Source: Bacteroidales bacterium (lineage in GTDB: Bacteria; Bacteroidota; Bacteroidia; Bacteroidales; WCHB1-69). Taken from it: a DNA stretch of 5,977 bases. A model generated the notes under the pieces. That model did no database searches, was not told the origin of the DNA, and worked only from the letters and a program-made list of their open reading frames with translations. The position numbers were made by a program, and so were the translations under genes. Positions 1-5,977 of the stretch are shown here, piece by piece (position 1 is the first letter of the stretch; each line of letters opens with the position of its first letter). The stretch is from the NCBI GenBank assembly GCA_028684405.1, contig JAQUGA010000160.1, positions 1 through 5,977 of the forward strand, read 5' to 3'.

Positions 1-80
1 TTTATAAATGTTAACTTGTTTAGGGGATGTTTGATATTAATAGACAAATACGCATGAGAAATCGTTATTTTAATTTATGT

Positions 81-110
81 AAAAATCAAACTCAAGAGGT
101 GTTGATTTTT
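81..110 (-). terminator. possible weak A/T-rich terminator hairpin after the wza-like gene
   Basis: A 9-bp inverted repeat (AAAAATCAA at 81-89 and TTGATTTTT at 102-110) encloses a 12-base loop about 125 bases past the wza-like stop codon. Read on either strand it ends in five T residues, so it could act in both directions. The stem has only one G:C pair, so it would be weak, and it may be chance in this AT-rich stretch. The rest of 1-233 shows no convincing gene and no CAAAnnTA (minus-strand -7 box) to start a further transcript. Confidence 0.3.
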
Positions 111-233
111 CTATTATGAATCAATCTTCAGCTAATCTTGTTAAATCCAAATTAGTAAAAGTGAAGCTTGTCGTAAGGTGTTTCTCTTTTCGATATGAGG
201 GATATTTCCACCTTTTTTTAATCGCCAAATAGA

Positions 234-1022
234 CTAGTTTTTCAAGAAATTAAACAGCACAACTATAGTTGTTATGGCTGAAAAGATTGTTCCATAAGGG
301 AACACGGCAAGACCAAAAGGTTTGGTTCTCATGGGTTCAACATATACAATATCATTCGGCATAAGCATAAAAGCTTCATGCGAAATTACTTTTGATTTTG
401 TAATGTCTAAACTGTATGTTTTATAATCTCCCGATTGCAATTTACGCATTACGGTTATGTTTTTGCGATTTCCATACATGGTTAAATCTCCAGCCATGCC
501 CAATGCATCGATTAAATTGGTTTGTTTTTGATTTGTGAAAAATTGACCGGGACGATTTACTTCTCCCAAAACAGTAATGTTCGTATTTACTAATTTTACA
601 GAAACAATGGCATCGGTAACGAACTTTTTCAAAGTGGTTTCAATGTCATCTTTAAGTTGATCACTGGTTTTATCTCTGCAATTAAATGAACCGATAAGCG
701 GAAGTTCAATGTTCCAATTATCATCCACAAGGTAGCTGATTAAAAAGAGGGAAGAAGGATTTATTGAGGCTGTTTGATTCGTCTCTGAAGGTTTACCCGT
801 AAGCAACATTCTCATCTCTGGATTCGATGTTTTAATATCAATGTAGATATTGTCCCCTTTTTGGAGCAAATAGGGCTGAGAAGCCACTTTTATGGTGTCG
901 TTTTCACTCGATTTTTCGCGTTGTAAGTATTTTAATTTGCTCACAGGTGTGCAGGAAGAAAGAATAATGCTAAGAATTCCGAATATAATTAAGGTAATTG
1001 CTATCTTATTATGCTTTGTCAT
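234..1022 (-). CDS. Wza-like polysaccharide export outer-membrane lipoprotein (Poly_export/SLBB family)
   Basis: Probable outer-membrane component of a capsule or exopolysaccharide export channel. The N-terminus is a lipoprotein signal: K3/H4/K6, a hydrophobic stretch at 7-21 and a lipobox LSSC ending at Cys24. A Poly_export-type domain covers about 49-145 (YLLQKGDNIYIDI and the IELPLIGSFNC segment). One SLBB-type domain follows at about 147-195, with the typical VLGEVNRPGQ at 151-160 and LIDALGMAGDL at 170-180. A hydrophobic segment at about 238-260 fits the C-terminal helix that in Wza lines the outer-membrane pore. At 262 aa it is clearly shorter than E. coli Wza (about 380 aa) and has a single SLBB domain, a short form I know as common in Bacteroidota. 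The start is supported by the lipobox distance; no Shine-Dalgarno is visible, only an A-rich leader. It has its own promoter (P1) and so may be transcribed apart from the wzi-like gene upstream. The inner-membrane partner (Wzc type) is not in the window. Confidence 0.93.
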   Translation of the reverse strand: MTKHNKIAITLIIFGILSIILSSCTPVSKLKYLQREKSSENDTIKVASQPYLLQKGDNIYIDIKTSNPEMRMLLTGKPSETNQTASINPSSLFLISYLVDDNWNIELPLIGSFNCRDKTSDQLKDDIETTLKKFVTDAIVSVKLVNTNITVLGEVNRPGQFFTNQKQTNLIDALGMAGDLTMYGNRKNITVMRKLQSGDYKTYSLDITKSKVISHEAFMLMPNDIVYVEPMRTKPFGLAVFPYGTIFSAITTIVVLFNFLKN

Positions 1023-1068
1023 TTTTATTGTCTTTTCAATTAAATATATGTTCTGTCTGAATTTTATG

Positions 1069-1109
1069 CAAAATTAGTTTTTTTATGTATTAAACAACTT
1101 TTTTTTGTC
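1069..1109 (-). promoter_or_regulatory. P1: Bacteroidota-type promoter of the wza-like gene
   Basis: On the minus strand a perfect -7 box TAATTTTG (TAnnTTTG consensus) lies at 1076-1069. A GTTG -33-like element lies at 1098-1095; TTG and the -7 box are 18 bases apart. An A8 tract at 1106-1099 and an A7 tract at 1084-1078 flank the -33 region. Transcription would begin near 1062, giving a leader of about 40 nt before the ATG at 1022. The block 1067-1084 is identical to 4668-4685 in promoter P2. The start site is inferred from consensus only. Confidence 0.65.
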
Positions 1110-1112
1110 AAT

Positions 1113-1131
1113 TTTTGATGCAACATCAAAA
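1113..1131. repeat. perfect 8-bp inverted repeat over the wzi-like stop codon, just upstream of P1
   Basis: TTTTGATG (1113-1120), a 3-base spacer CAA, then CATCAAAA (1124-1131). It overlaps the TGA stop of the wzi-like gene (1126-1128) and sits about 15 bases upstream of the P1 -33 element. As RNA it would form a small 8-bp hairpin. On the minus strand it is followed by AAAAATTGAC, not by a T-run, so it is not a normal intrinsic terminator. It could be an operator for P1, a 3'-end stabilising hairpin, or chance. Confidence 0.4.
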
Positions 1132-2829
1132 TCCAATATTTAATCCGGTCCTAAATATAAAATGATTCCCTTGCTCGAAAGCTGAAGTAAACTTGTTTAA
1201 GTAGTATTGAGCAGATTGATTGTCAGCATCTTTTGTTTTGATTATGGATTTAGAAACTCCGATTTCAAGTTTTACCGTATTCAAAATTTGATAATTTACT
1301 TCAATGCTTAAATGCTGCTTGTTCCAAATAATATCTCTCAAAAATTCGAATTCATCTACTTTAGGTAAGTTTGTTCCAACAAGATAGGGATAGTCATTTC
1401 CTTTTAGAATTTGAGTAAACGAGGCGGTTATTCCTACTTTATAATGGGGTTTATAATTTAATGCGAGATAAATTTCCTCGGCATTGTCAACTAGATAGTT
1501 GCCCAAATTGTAACGGTTGGTTTCAAAAGTGGTAGATGGCACTCTATGTTTAAAAGTCATGGGTTTTGTGTGCGTATATTCCGCTGTCAAGCTGATGTTT
1601 TCCACTAAAAAGTTAGAGGTTTTTAGCCCCGCTTTGTAGCTGATAAAGTTGGTTCGTTTTGGATCTCCAATCCTGGTTTTAGAAAATTCATCAATAAAAA
1701 ATGAGGCATAAAGGTGAATGTTTTTGATGTTTCGTGAGCTGAGGTTGAAAAACATTTGTGAGTTTTCATTTTCCACCCCTCGGGTGAGTGTGTGATCAAT
1801 CGATTTGAAAAACATGACGGGAATTAAATATGCAGCTTGTATGCCTTTGTCACTGTAAACAATGGAGTTTCCAAAGGAAAAACTAAAATTTTTAAAGGGA
1901 CGGATGGTAAACATATTGGCTGCTATATATTTATCGCTAAATACTTTTCTTTTTACTCCCGTTGAGCTTGTGTATGAGCGGCTGCTGTCGATTTCCATCG
2001 AAACAAGCCAGCCATGAAAATAGTTTAATTCAAACCATTTTGCGGGTTTCAAATTTAGCTTTACGCTTGCAAACGATGGGGTTCTGCCCGATAGAATGTT
2101 GCTGCCATGGTTGTTGTCTCCCCATTCCAGATGATCTTTCACCAATCCAATATTTCCCCATATCCAAGCATAGGTAATTCCGCCTCGCATTTCGCTGTAG
2201 TCGGCGCCTAATCTGCCTCCATTGTTTACTTTGTGACTCCCGCCCTCGTATAAAGTCAAGAAGTTTGGTTGGGAATAAATATCGTTTTTTTGATAATTAT
2301 CCCTCAAACTTGCGTAAATAGAGAGATTGTTTCCGATATATCCAACAAAGTTTGCTCCAATTCGGTTGTGGTATCGATACTCTTTATCATCTCTAATGTC
2401 ATACGTTCTGCCAGCAATAGGACGGATGGTGGCTCTAAAATTGGAATCGTAATAATTGATGCTTAATGGATTGATTGAGTTATCAAACGAACTGTTTTTA
2501 TTAAAAATGGAATATTTGCTTTTCGAATAATACTCTTTGTTTTCAATAGCATACTCTTCCAGGTGAAGTTCCAACTCTTTTTGTTGCCGATTATTAAGTT
2601 CTTCCTTTTTTGATTGGGCAATGATAAGTTGTTCCGCAATAAATGTTCTGCTGTATGGTTTGATGGTTGAATTTAGCTCAATAATTTGCATTGAAGCCAT
2701 CTCATCCAGAAAATCATAAATTTTCGTGCTTTGAATATGTTCATACGCCACTTGTGAGTGAACATTTATAGAATAAAAAAGCACAAACAGCGTGATTAAA
2801 ACGGAATTAAAAGAAAATGATTTTAGCAT
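1126..2829 (-). CDS. capsule assembly Wzi-family outer-membrane protein
   Basis: Predicted outer-membrane beta-barrel of the Wzi-like family, which helps attach or assemble capsule or exopolysaccharide at the cell surface. Residues 1-25 form a Sec signal peptide (LKSFSF, hydrophobic 8-20, likely cleavage after VHS). A mature N-terminal helical part (about 28-100) carries IYDFLDEMAS at 37-46, KPYSR at 57-61 and a Lys/Glu-rich stretch at 74-95, a pattern I associate with Bacteroidota Wzi-like proteins. From about 125 to the end, alternating aromatic and polar strands fit a barrel. The most recognisable family segment is at 228-275 (GLVKDHLEWGDNNHG, then SGRTPSFASVKLNLKPAKW, then NYFHGWL). The chain ends in Phe567, as barrel proteins often do for BAM recognition. 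At 567 aa it is longer than E. coli Wzi (about 480 aa). The start at 2829 gives the intact signal peptide; the leader before it has no Shine-Dalgarno. It begins 17 bp after the sugar transferase stop, so one transcript is likely. The polymer it serves is unknown. Confidence 0.9.
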   Translation of the reverse strand: MLKSFSFNSVLITLFVLFYSINVHSQVAYEHIQSTKIYDFLDEMASMQIIELNSTIKPYSRTFIAEQLIIAQSKKEELNNRQQKELELHLEEYAIENKEYYSKSKYSIFNKNSSFDNSINPLSINYYDSNFRATIRPIAGRTYDIRDDKEYRYHNRIGANFVGYIGNNLSIYASLRDNYQKNDIYSQPNFLTLYEGGSHKVNNGGRLGADYSEMRGGITYAWIWGNIGLVKDHLEWGDNNHGSNILSGRTPSFASVKLNLKPAKWFELNYFHGWLVSMEIDSSRSYTSSTGVKRKVFSDKYIAANMFTIRPFKNFSFSFGNSIVYSDKGIQAAYLIPVMFFKSIDHTLTRGVENENSQMFFNLSSRNIKNIHLYASFFIDEFSKTRIGDPKRTNFISYKAGLKTSNFLVENISLTAEYTHTKPMTFKHRVPSTTFETNRYNLGNYLVDNAEEIYLALNYKPHYKVGITASFTQILKGNDYPYLVGTNLPKVDEFEFLRDIIWNKQHLSIEVNYQILNTVKLEIGVSKSIIKTKDADNQSAQYYLNKFTSAFEQGNHFIFRTGLNIGF

Positions 2830-2846
2830 ATACTGATTTTTTAGAA

Positions 2847-4358
2847 CTACTTACTCCGAGCCCTTTTGAACAAAATGTTTTTTGAAATTAAGAAAAAATA
2901 CTTTACATCTGTCAAAAAAGGACTTTTTTCATATTGTAACAAGTATTTTTTTTCGGAGGCCACAATTTCCGGAATGTCTTTCGGCATATCCGCATAGTAA
3001 GGTGGAAGAAGCCCTGGTTTGAAGTTGATTCGATATTCTTGAAATTCTTCCGGGTAAAGTTTAAAATAATGTTGGCTGAGTGGACGAATTCCGACTATCT
3101 TCAAATCACCTTTTAGAATATTTAGAAACATTGGAAATTCATCAATCCAAAATTTCCGAAAGATTTTCCCTAAAGTTGAAATTCTAAAATCATCTTTAAA
3201 TTTCCCTCCATCATCCAAATCATTGTTTTTGTATACATATTCTTGGATATACTCGCTGTATGGATGCATGGTTCTGAATTTCAGCACTTCGATGATTTTT
3301 CCGTTTTTCCCAACTCTTCTCAATTTAATAAGAGGACCGTATGTTGGTTTTAAGCCGAGTATAGGAGCGGATGTTTTTTTCATCACATACCATGTTTTTT
3401 TACCTATCTCTTTATAGTCTACAAGTTCAAAACCACTGGAATAGAGCCTGCCCAGTACTTCTGCATGCGAAATGGCTCTGTCTTTCCCTTTGGTCAAATA
3501 AAAATAGATTCGCTTAAAGTATGGAAGTTTTGGCCATACTCTTTTGTATACAAAATAGAAGGAGTAAAAGATAAAATTAATGCCCCAGGGATATCTTTTT
3601 AAGAATTGTTTTTTTCGGGTTCTGTTCGTAATTGCGTTGCAGATTAAATAACCTTCATGTTCTAACTTTAATGTAATGGTATGAAGAAATTTGTTCATTT
3701 TTAAAACATCATTGAGCGAGGACAAATTAACGATATTTTTTGATATATAAGGGATTCTCAGTACGTTAAAACGAGAGGTCGCTTTAAAATATTCGGTATT
3801 GGATGAGGTTTTATCGATATGTATTTTTAAAAAACTGAGGAATTCTTGTCCTTCCGTTTTTCGAAGAAGTTCAATAATATCTAAATTCTCCTCCTGCACA
3901 TAATCCATTCGTTTAATCATGTTCTCTTCTGAATTTGCAGCCAGCTGTATGGTTTTTTGGTGGGCTAAATCCTCATTGTTGGCTAATACACTGGCATGTT
4001 TGTAAGCAAGCAAGAAAAGAACCCAAATAATATTAAAGCTGAATAGAATGCCCAAAAATCCAAGGATTAAAAGTCTGCTTGGAAATTGTAATTCGAAAAC
4101 ATAAATAGAAGAAAGAAGTATAAGGGCGCTCAATCCCCAGCTATCTACATGTTTTTTTAGAAAAAGACGATTGCTGCTTTTGTATGGTAATGTGTATTTT
4201 TTAAAAATGGCAGAAGTAATAATGTAAATTCCACCATATATAGCAAATAGATAGAAATTATTATTGAATATAATAGAGAAAGAACCCTCCTTATGGTATA
4301 CCGAGAAGCAATAGGATAAAAAGAGTATGATTATATCAAAAAAAAATCTAAAATTCAT
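2847..4358 (-). CDS. membrane sugar transferase of exopolysaccharide synthesis (Bac_transf family, atypical N-terminal part)
   Basis: Probable initiating phosphoglycosyl transferase-like enzyme, acting at the inner face of the cytoplasmic membrane to place a sugar phosphate on undecaprenyl phosphate. Four hydrophobic segments are visible near 3-20, 29-52, 73-90 and 95-118. A soluble middle part (about 140-330) follows; FNVLR at 197-201, the segment 212-240 (SLNDVLKMNKFL...GYLIC) and AEVLGRLYSSGFELVDY at 299-315 resemble the C-terminal half of a class I methyltransferase, without any visible glycine-rich AdoMet motif. The C-terminal part (about 340-500) is the bacterial sugar transferase domain: RRVGKNGKI (347-355), KFRTMHPYSEY (360-370), the WIDEFP motif with the Asp406-Glu407 pair matching the catalytic DE of PglC-type enzymes, LKGDLKIVGIRPLS (415-428) and KPGLLPPYYADMP (447-459). 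The usual KRxxD re-entrant membrane helix in front of this domain is not seen; MKKTSAPILGLKPTYGP stands there instead. Compared with WcaJ-type proteins the GPRP motif reads GIRP. It is the first gene of a likely operon driven by P2 and followed after 17 bp by the wzi-like gene. Family assignment is firm; the exact reaction is inferred. Confidence 0.85.
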   Translation of the reverse strand: MNFRFFFDIIILFLSYCFSVYHKEGSFSIIFNNNFYLFAIYGGIYIITSAIFKKYTLPYKSSNRLFLKKHVDSWGLSALILLSSIYVFELQFPSRLLILGFLGILFSFNIIWVLFLLAYKHASVLANNEDLAHQKTIQLAANSEENMIKRMDYVQEENLDIIELLRKTEGQEFLSFLKIHIDKTSSNTEYFKATSRFNVLRIPYISKNIVNLSSLNDVLKMNKFLHTITLKLEHEGYLICNAITNRTRKKQFLKRYPWGINFIFYSFYFVYKRVWPKLPYFKRIYFYLTKGKDRAISHAEVLGRLYSSGFELVDYKEIGKKTWYVMKKTSAPILGLKPTYGPLIKLRRVGKNGKIIEVLKFRTMHPYSEYIQEYVYKNNDLDDGGKFKDDFRISTLGKIFRKFWIDEFPMFLNILKGDLKIVGIRPLSQHYFKLYPEEFQEYRINFKPGLLPPYYADMPKDIPEIVASEKKYLLQYEKSPFLTDVKYFFLISKNILFKRARSK

Positions 4359-4669
4359 ATTGTTATTATTAATGAGGTGCTAAATAGTATGTCTTAACTT
4401 GTTTTTATAATTTATTGCTACTATGAGATGTCAAATCAATTTTCGTTGCTAAAGTATGTACACTTAATAATTTTTGGAATAATTTTGATTTTTTTAAAAG
4501 AAGTAATGTGCGTTTTTAATTCAATTTAATCATGCAGAATTTTGCTTATGATATGAAATTTGGGAGAAAAGATTTCGAATAAAACGAAAGTATATGATAT
4601 CTTGTTGGTATTTCATGTTATGGTTGTCATCGTATCATCTTTTTATTAAACATATTTGCTTCATATGTG

Positions 4670-4709
4670 CAAAATTAGTTTTTTTCTATATCAAATATAA
4701 TTTTTTTTG
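4670..4709 (-). promoter_or_regulatory. P2: Bacteroidota-type promoter of the sugar transferase/wzi-like operon
   Basis: A -7 box TAATTTTG lies on the minus strand at 4677-4670, in an 18-base block (4668-4685) identical to the one in P1. Upstream, an A7 tract (4685-4679), 15 bases and an A8 tract (4708-4701) repeat the P1 layout, in which the middle part is 14 bases. The only TTTG (4695-4692) is 14 bases from the -7 box, shorter than the usual spacing of about 19, so the -33 element is weak. A second overlapping -7-like box TATATTTG lies at 4699-4692. Transcription from P2 would leave a leader of about 300 nt. The call rests on consensus and on likeness to P1. Confidence 0.55.
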
Positions 4710-4927
4710 TTAATTTAGGTGGAATATAGTTGTATTGGATATGAAAAATGGTTATTCAAGGGGGGAATTTGCAAAAAGTGTTCAAAATCTAATGTTTAAT
4801 TTAGTCAAAAATAATGATCGAACTTTTCTTTTCTTTTTTACAATTTATATTTAATTGTCGAATTTTCAAAGTGCTGAAATAGAGTGTATTACAAGATTTG
4901 TTTTAAGTACAGCCTCTTATCGAAAAC

Positions 4928-4960
4928 AAAAAAGCCGATTGATTTCTCAATCAGCTTTTT
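4928..4960 (-). terminator. intrinsic terminator of the ornithine carbamoyltransferase gene
   Basis: On the minus strand, AAAAAGCTGATTGA, a GAAA tetraloop and TCAATCGGCTTTTT form a 14-bp hairpin (arms 4960-4947 and 4942-4929) running into a T-rich tail. The single non-Watson-Crick position is a G:U pair on the minus strand but an A:C mismatch on the plus strand, which points to minus-strand use. It begins 16 bases after the argF stop codon and should separate that gene from the polysaccharide operon. Confidence 0.9.
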
Positions 4961-4976
4961 AAATTACTCTATGAGT

Positions 4977-5977
4977 TTATGCTCCCAAAGTAGCTACCAT
5001 AACAGCTTTAATGGTGTGCATTCTGTTTTCAGCTTGGTCGAATACCAATGAGTTTTCGCCTTCGAAAACCTCTTCGGTTACTTCAATACCATCTTTTAAG
5101 CCATACTCTTCTGAAACTTGTTTCCCAACGCTTGTATCAGCATTGTGGAAAGAAGGCAAGCAGTGCATAAATTTCACATTAGGATTGCCTGCTTTTTTCA
5201 TAATATTGGCATTCACTTGGTATGGTTTCAATAATTTGATTCTTTCTGCCCAAGCTTCTTTTGCTTCGCCCATAGAAACCCAAATGTCGGTGTGAATAAA
5301 TTCAACTCCTTTTACGGCTTCTTCAGGAGATTCGGTAATGGTAATTCGAGCGCCTGATTTTTTTGCAATATCTTTGCATTGTGCAATTAAATCAGCATCT
5401 GGCCACAATCCTTTGGGAGCACCAATACGAACATCCATGCCCAAAATAGCTCCTATAACCAACAACGAACGTCCCATATTGAAACGAGCATCGCCTAAAT
5501 AAGCGTATGATATTTTTTCAAGAGGACTGTCCGAATGTTCCATCATCGTTAATACGTCAGCCAACATTTGCGTTGGGTGCCACTCGTTGGTAAGGCCGTT
5601 CCAAACCGGAACGCCAGCAAATTGTCCCAACTCTTCAACAATGGCTTGTCCAAAACCACGATATTCAATTCCATCAAACATTCTGCCCAAAACACGAGCG
5701 GTATCTTTAACGGTTTCTTTGTGTCCCATTTGGCTACCAGTAGGCTCCAAATATGTAACATGTGCTCCTTGGTCGTGAGCTGCTACTTCAAAAGCACAAC
5801 GGGTGCGTGTAGACGTTTTTTCAAAGATCAAAGCAATGTTTTTGCCTGTCAAGCGAGGCTGCTCTGTTCCTGCATATTTTGCATTTTTCAAATCTTTCGA
5901 CAAATTCAAAAGAAATACCAATTCTTCTTTTGTAAAGTCTAATTCTTTCAAGAAATTTCTGTTTCTAAGATTAAAAG
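4977..5977 (-). CDS. argF: ornithine carbamoyltransferase, start codon just outside the window (5' partial)
   Basis: Catalyses carbamoyl phosphate + L-ornithine to L-citrulline + phosphate in the cytoplasm (EC 2.1.3.3). The reading frame stays open to the window edge: upstream of the in-frame TTG at 5951 it reads xCT then FNLRNRNF, matching the usual MAFNLRNR start of this family, so probably only ATG and one base are missing and TTG 5951 is an internal leucine. Counting from such a Met1, the carbamoyl-phosphate motif STRTR is at about 57-61, HPTQ at 135-138, the ornithine-binding DIWVSMG at 232-238 and HCLP at 273-276. All key residues are intact, and the DxxxSMG motif argues against the succinylornithine or acetylornithine carbamoyltransferases known from some Bacteroidota and Xanthomonas. 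The total of about 334 aa is normal. Segments such as SLLVIGAILGMDVRIGAPK and HCLPSFHN recall the catabolic ArcB of Pseudomonas at least as much as E. coli ArgF/ArgI, so arginine breakdown rather than synthesis is possible. No other arginine gene is in view. Its GC content looks higher than that of the polysaccharide genes. Confidence 0.97.
   Translation of the reverse strand, partial: FNLRNRNFLKELDFTKEELVFLLNLSKDLKNAKYAGTEQPRLTGKNIALIFEKTSTRTRCAFEVAAHDQGAHVTYLEPTGSQMGHKETVKDTARVLGRMFDGIEYRGFGQAIVEELGQFAGVPVWNGLTNEWHPTQMLADVLTMMEHSDSPLEKISYAYLGDARFNMGRSLLVIGAILGMDVRIGAPKGLWPDADLIAQCKDIAKKSGARITITESPEEAVKGVEFIHTDIWVSMGEAKEAWAERIKLLKPYQVNANIMKKAGNPNVKFMHCLPSFHNADTSVGKQVSEEYGLKDGIEVTEEVFEGENSLVFDQAENRMHTIKAVMVATLGA

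Larger units (their letters stand above)
4359..4976. other. 618-bp AT-rich intergenic region with promoter P2, long leader and argF terminator
   Basis: Neither strand holds a convincing gene. From right to left it contains the argF terminator (4928-4960), about 220 bases with nothing I can assign, promoter P2 (about 4670-4709), and an untranslated leader of roughly 300 nt (about 4663-4359) before the sugar transferase ATG at 4358. A second, weaker promoter-like pair close to that ATG (minus-strand TTGACA at 4434-4429, TATAAA at 4409-4404, 19 bases apart) is of the E. coli type and therefore doubtful here. The only small ORF with a start codon that I noted is 37 codons on the plus strand (4741-4854), with no matching promoter. 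No tRNA, known riboswitch or strong long hairpin was recognised. Confidence 0.7.

Noticed and set aside
892..1077. Plus-strand ORF of 61 codons with a hydrophobic stretch
   Set aside because: It lies antisense over the signal peptide and leader of the wza-like gene; its hydrophobicity is a by-product of the AT-rich opposite strand.
4394..4404. TTAACTTGTTT, also present at 11-21
   Set aside because: An 11-base match of AT-rich sequence with unrelated flanks; a partial copy also occurs inside the wzi-like coding region, so it is probably chance.
4480..4487. TAATTTTG on the plus strand, a perfect -7 box match
   Set aside because: No -33 element at the right distance and no plus-strand gene downstream; such matches are expected by chance in AT-rich DNA.
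4655..4673. TTTGC/GCAAA inverted half-sites around the P2 start region
   Set aside because: Only 5-bp arms, partly made of the -7 box itself; too weak to call an operator or an invertible-promoter repeat.
4806..4813. Minus-strand TATTTTTG as an alternative -7 box for the transferase operon
   Set aside because: The nearest TTG upstream is 27 bases away, too far for a -33 element, and the flanks lack the features shared by P1 and P2.
4741..4854. Plus-strand ORF of 37 codons beginning MKNGYSRGEF in the intergenic region
   Set aside because: No -7 box on the plus strand in front of it, no likeness I recognise, a low-complexity Phe-rich end and chance length for such AT-rich DNA.
5568..5942. Plus-strand ORF of 124 codons opposite argF
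   Set aside because: Antisense shadow of a strongly conserved enzyme gene, with Cys/Ser/Phe-rich composition and no promoter or family likeness.

Overview
The window reads as a low-GC Bacteroidota chromosome, probably a Bacteroidales- or Flavobacteriia-like relative, though I cannot place it lower. The reasons are: start codons without a Shine-Dalgarno sequence and with A/T-rich leaders; two promoter-like sites of the Bacteroidota type (-7 box TAnnTTTG); and surface-polysaccharide proteins of the forms typical of this phylum. All four genes lie on the minus strand, so the biological order runs from right to left.

Right end (4977-5977): an ornithine carbamoyltransferase gene, cut by the window edge just before its start codon and closed by a clear intrinsic terminator at 4928-4960. 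It is a metabolic housekeeping gene and marks the upstream border of the polysaccharide locus.

Middle (4359-4976): a 618-bp AT-rich gap with no convincing gene. It holds the argF terminator, a promoter (P2, about 4670-4709) and, between P2 and the next start codon, an untranslated leader of roughly 300 nt.

Left two thirds (234-4358): three polysaccharide genes in the order sugar transferase (503 aa, membrane, with an unusual domain make-up), Wzi-like outer-membrane protein (567 aa), Wza-like export lipoprotein (262 aa). The first two are 17 bp apart and probably form one transcript from P2. The wza-like gene follows after 103 bp and has its own promoter (P1). P1 and P2 share an exact 18-base block plus a matching A-tract further upstream, so the two units may be expressed together. 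Inferred roles: the transferase moves a sugar phosphate onto a lipid carrier, or otherwise takes part in repeat-unit assembly; the Wza-like lipoprotein is the outer-membrane end of the export channel; the Wzi-like barrel helps assemble or hold the polymer at the surface. The usual partners (Wzc-type kinase/co-polymerase, Wzx flippase, Wzy polymerase, other glycosyltransferases) are absent here and may lie left of position 1.

Left end (1-233): non-coding as far as I can see, with one weak A/T-rich hairpin that could end the wza-like transcript. I found no mobile element, CRISPR array, tRNA or rRNA. The most unusual items are the sugar transferase architecture and the duplicated promoter with its long leader.
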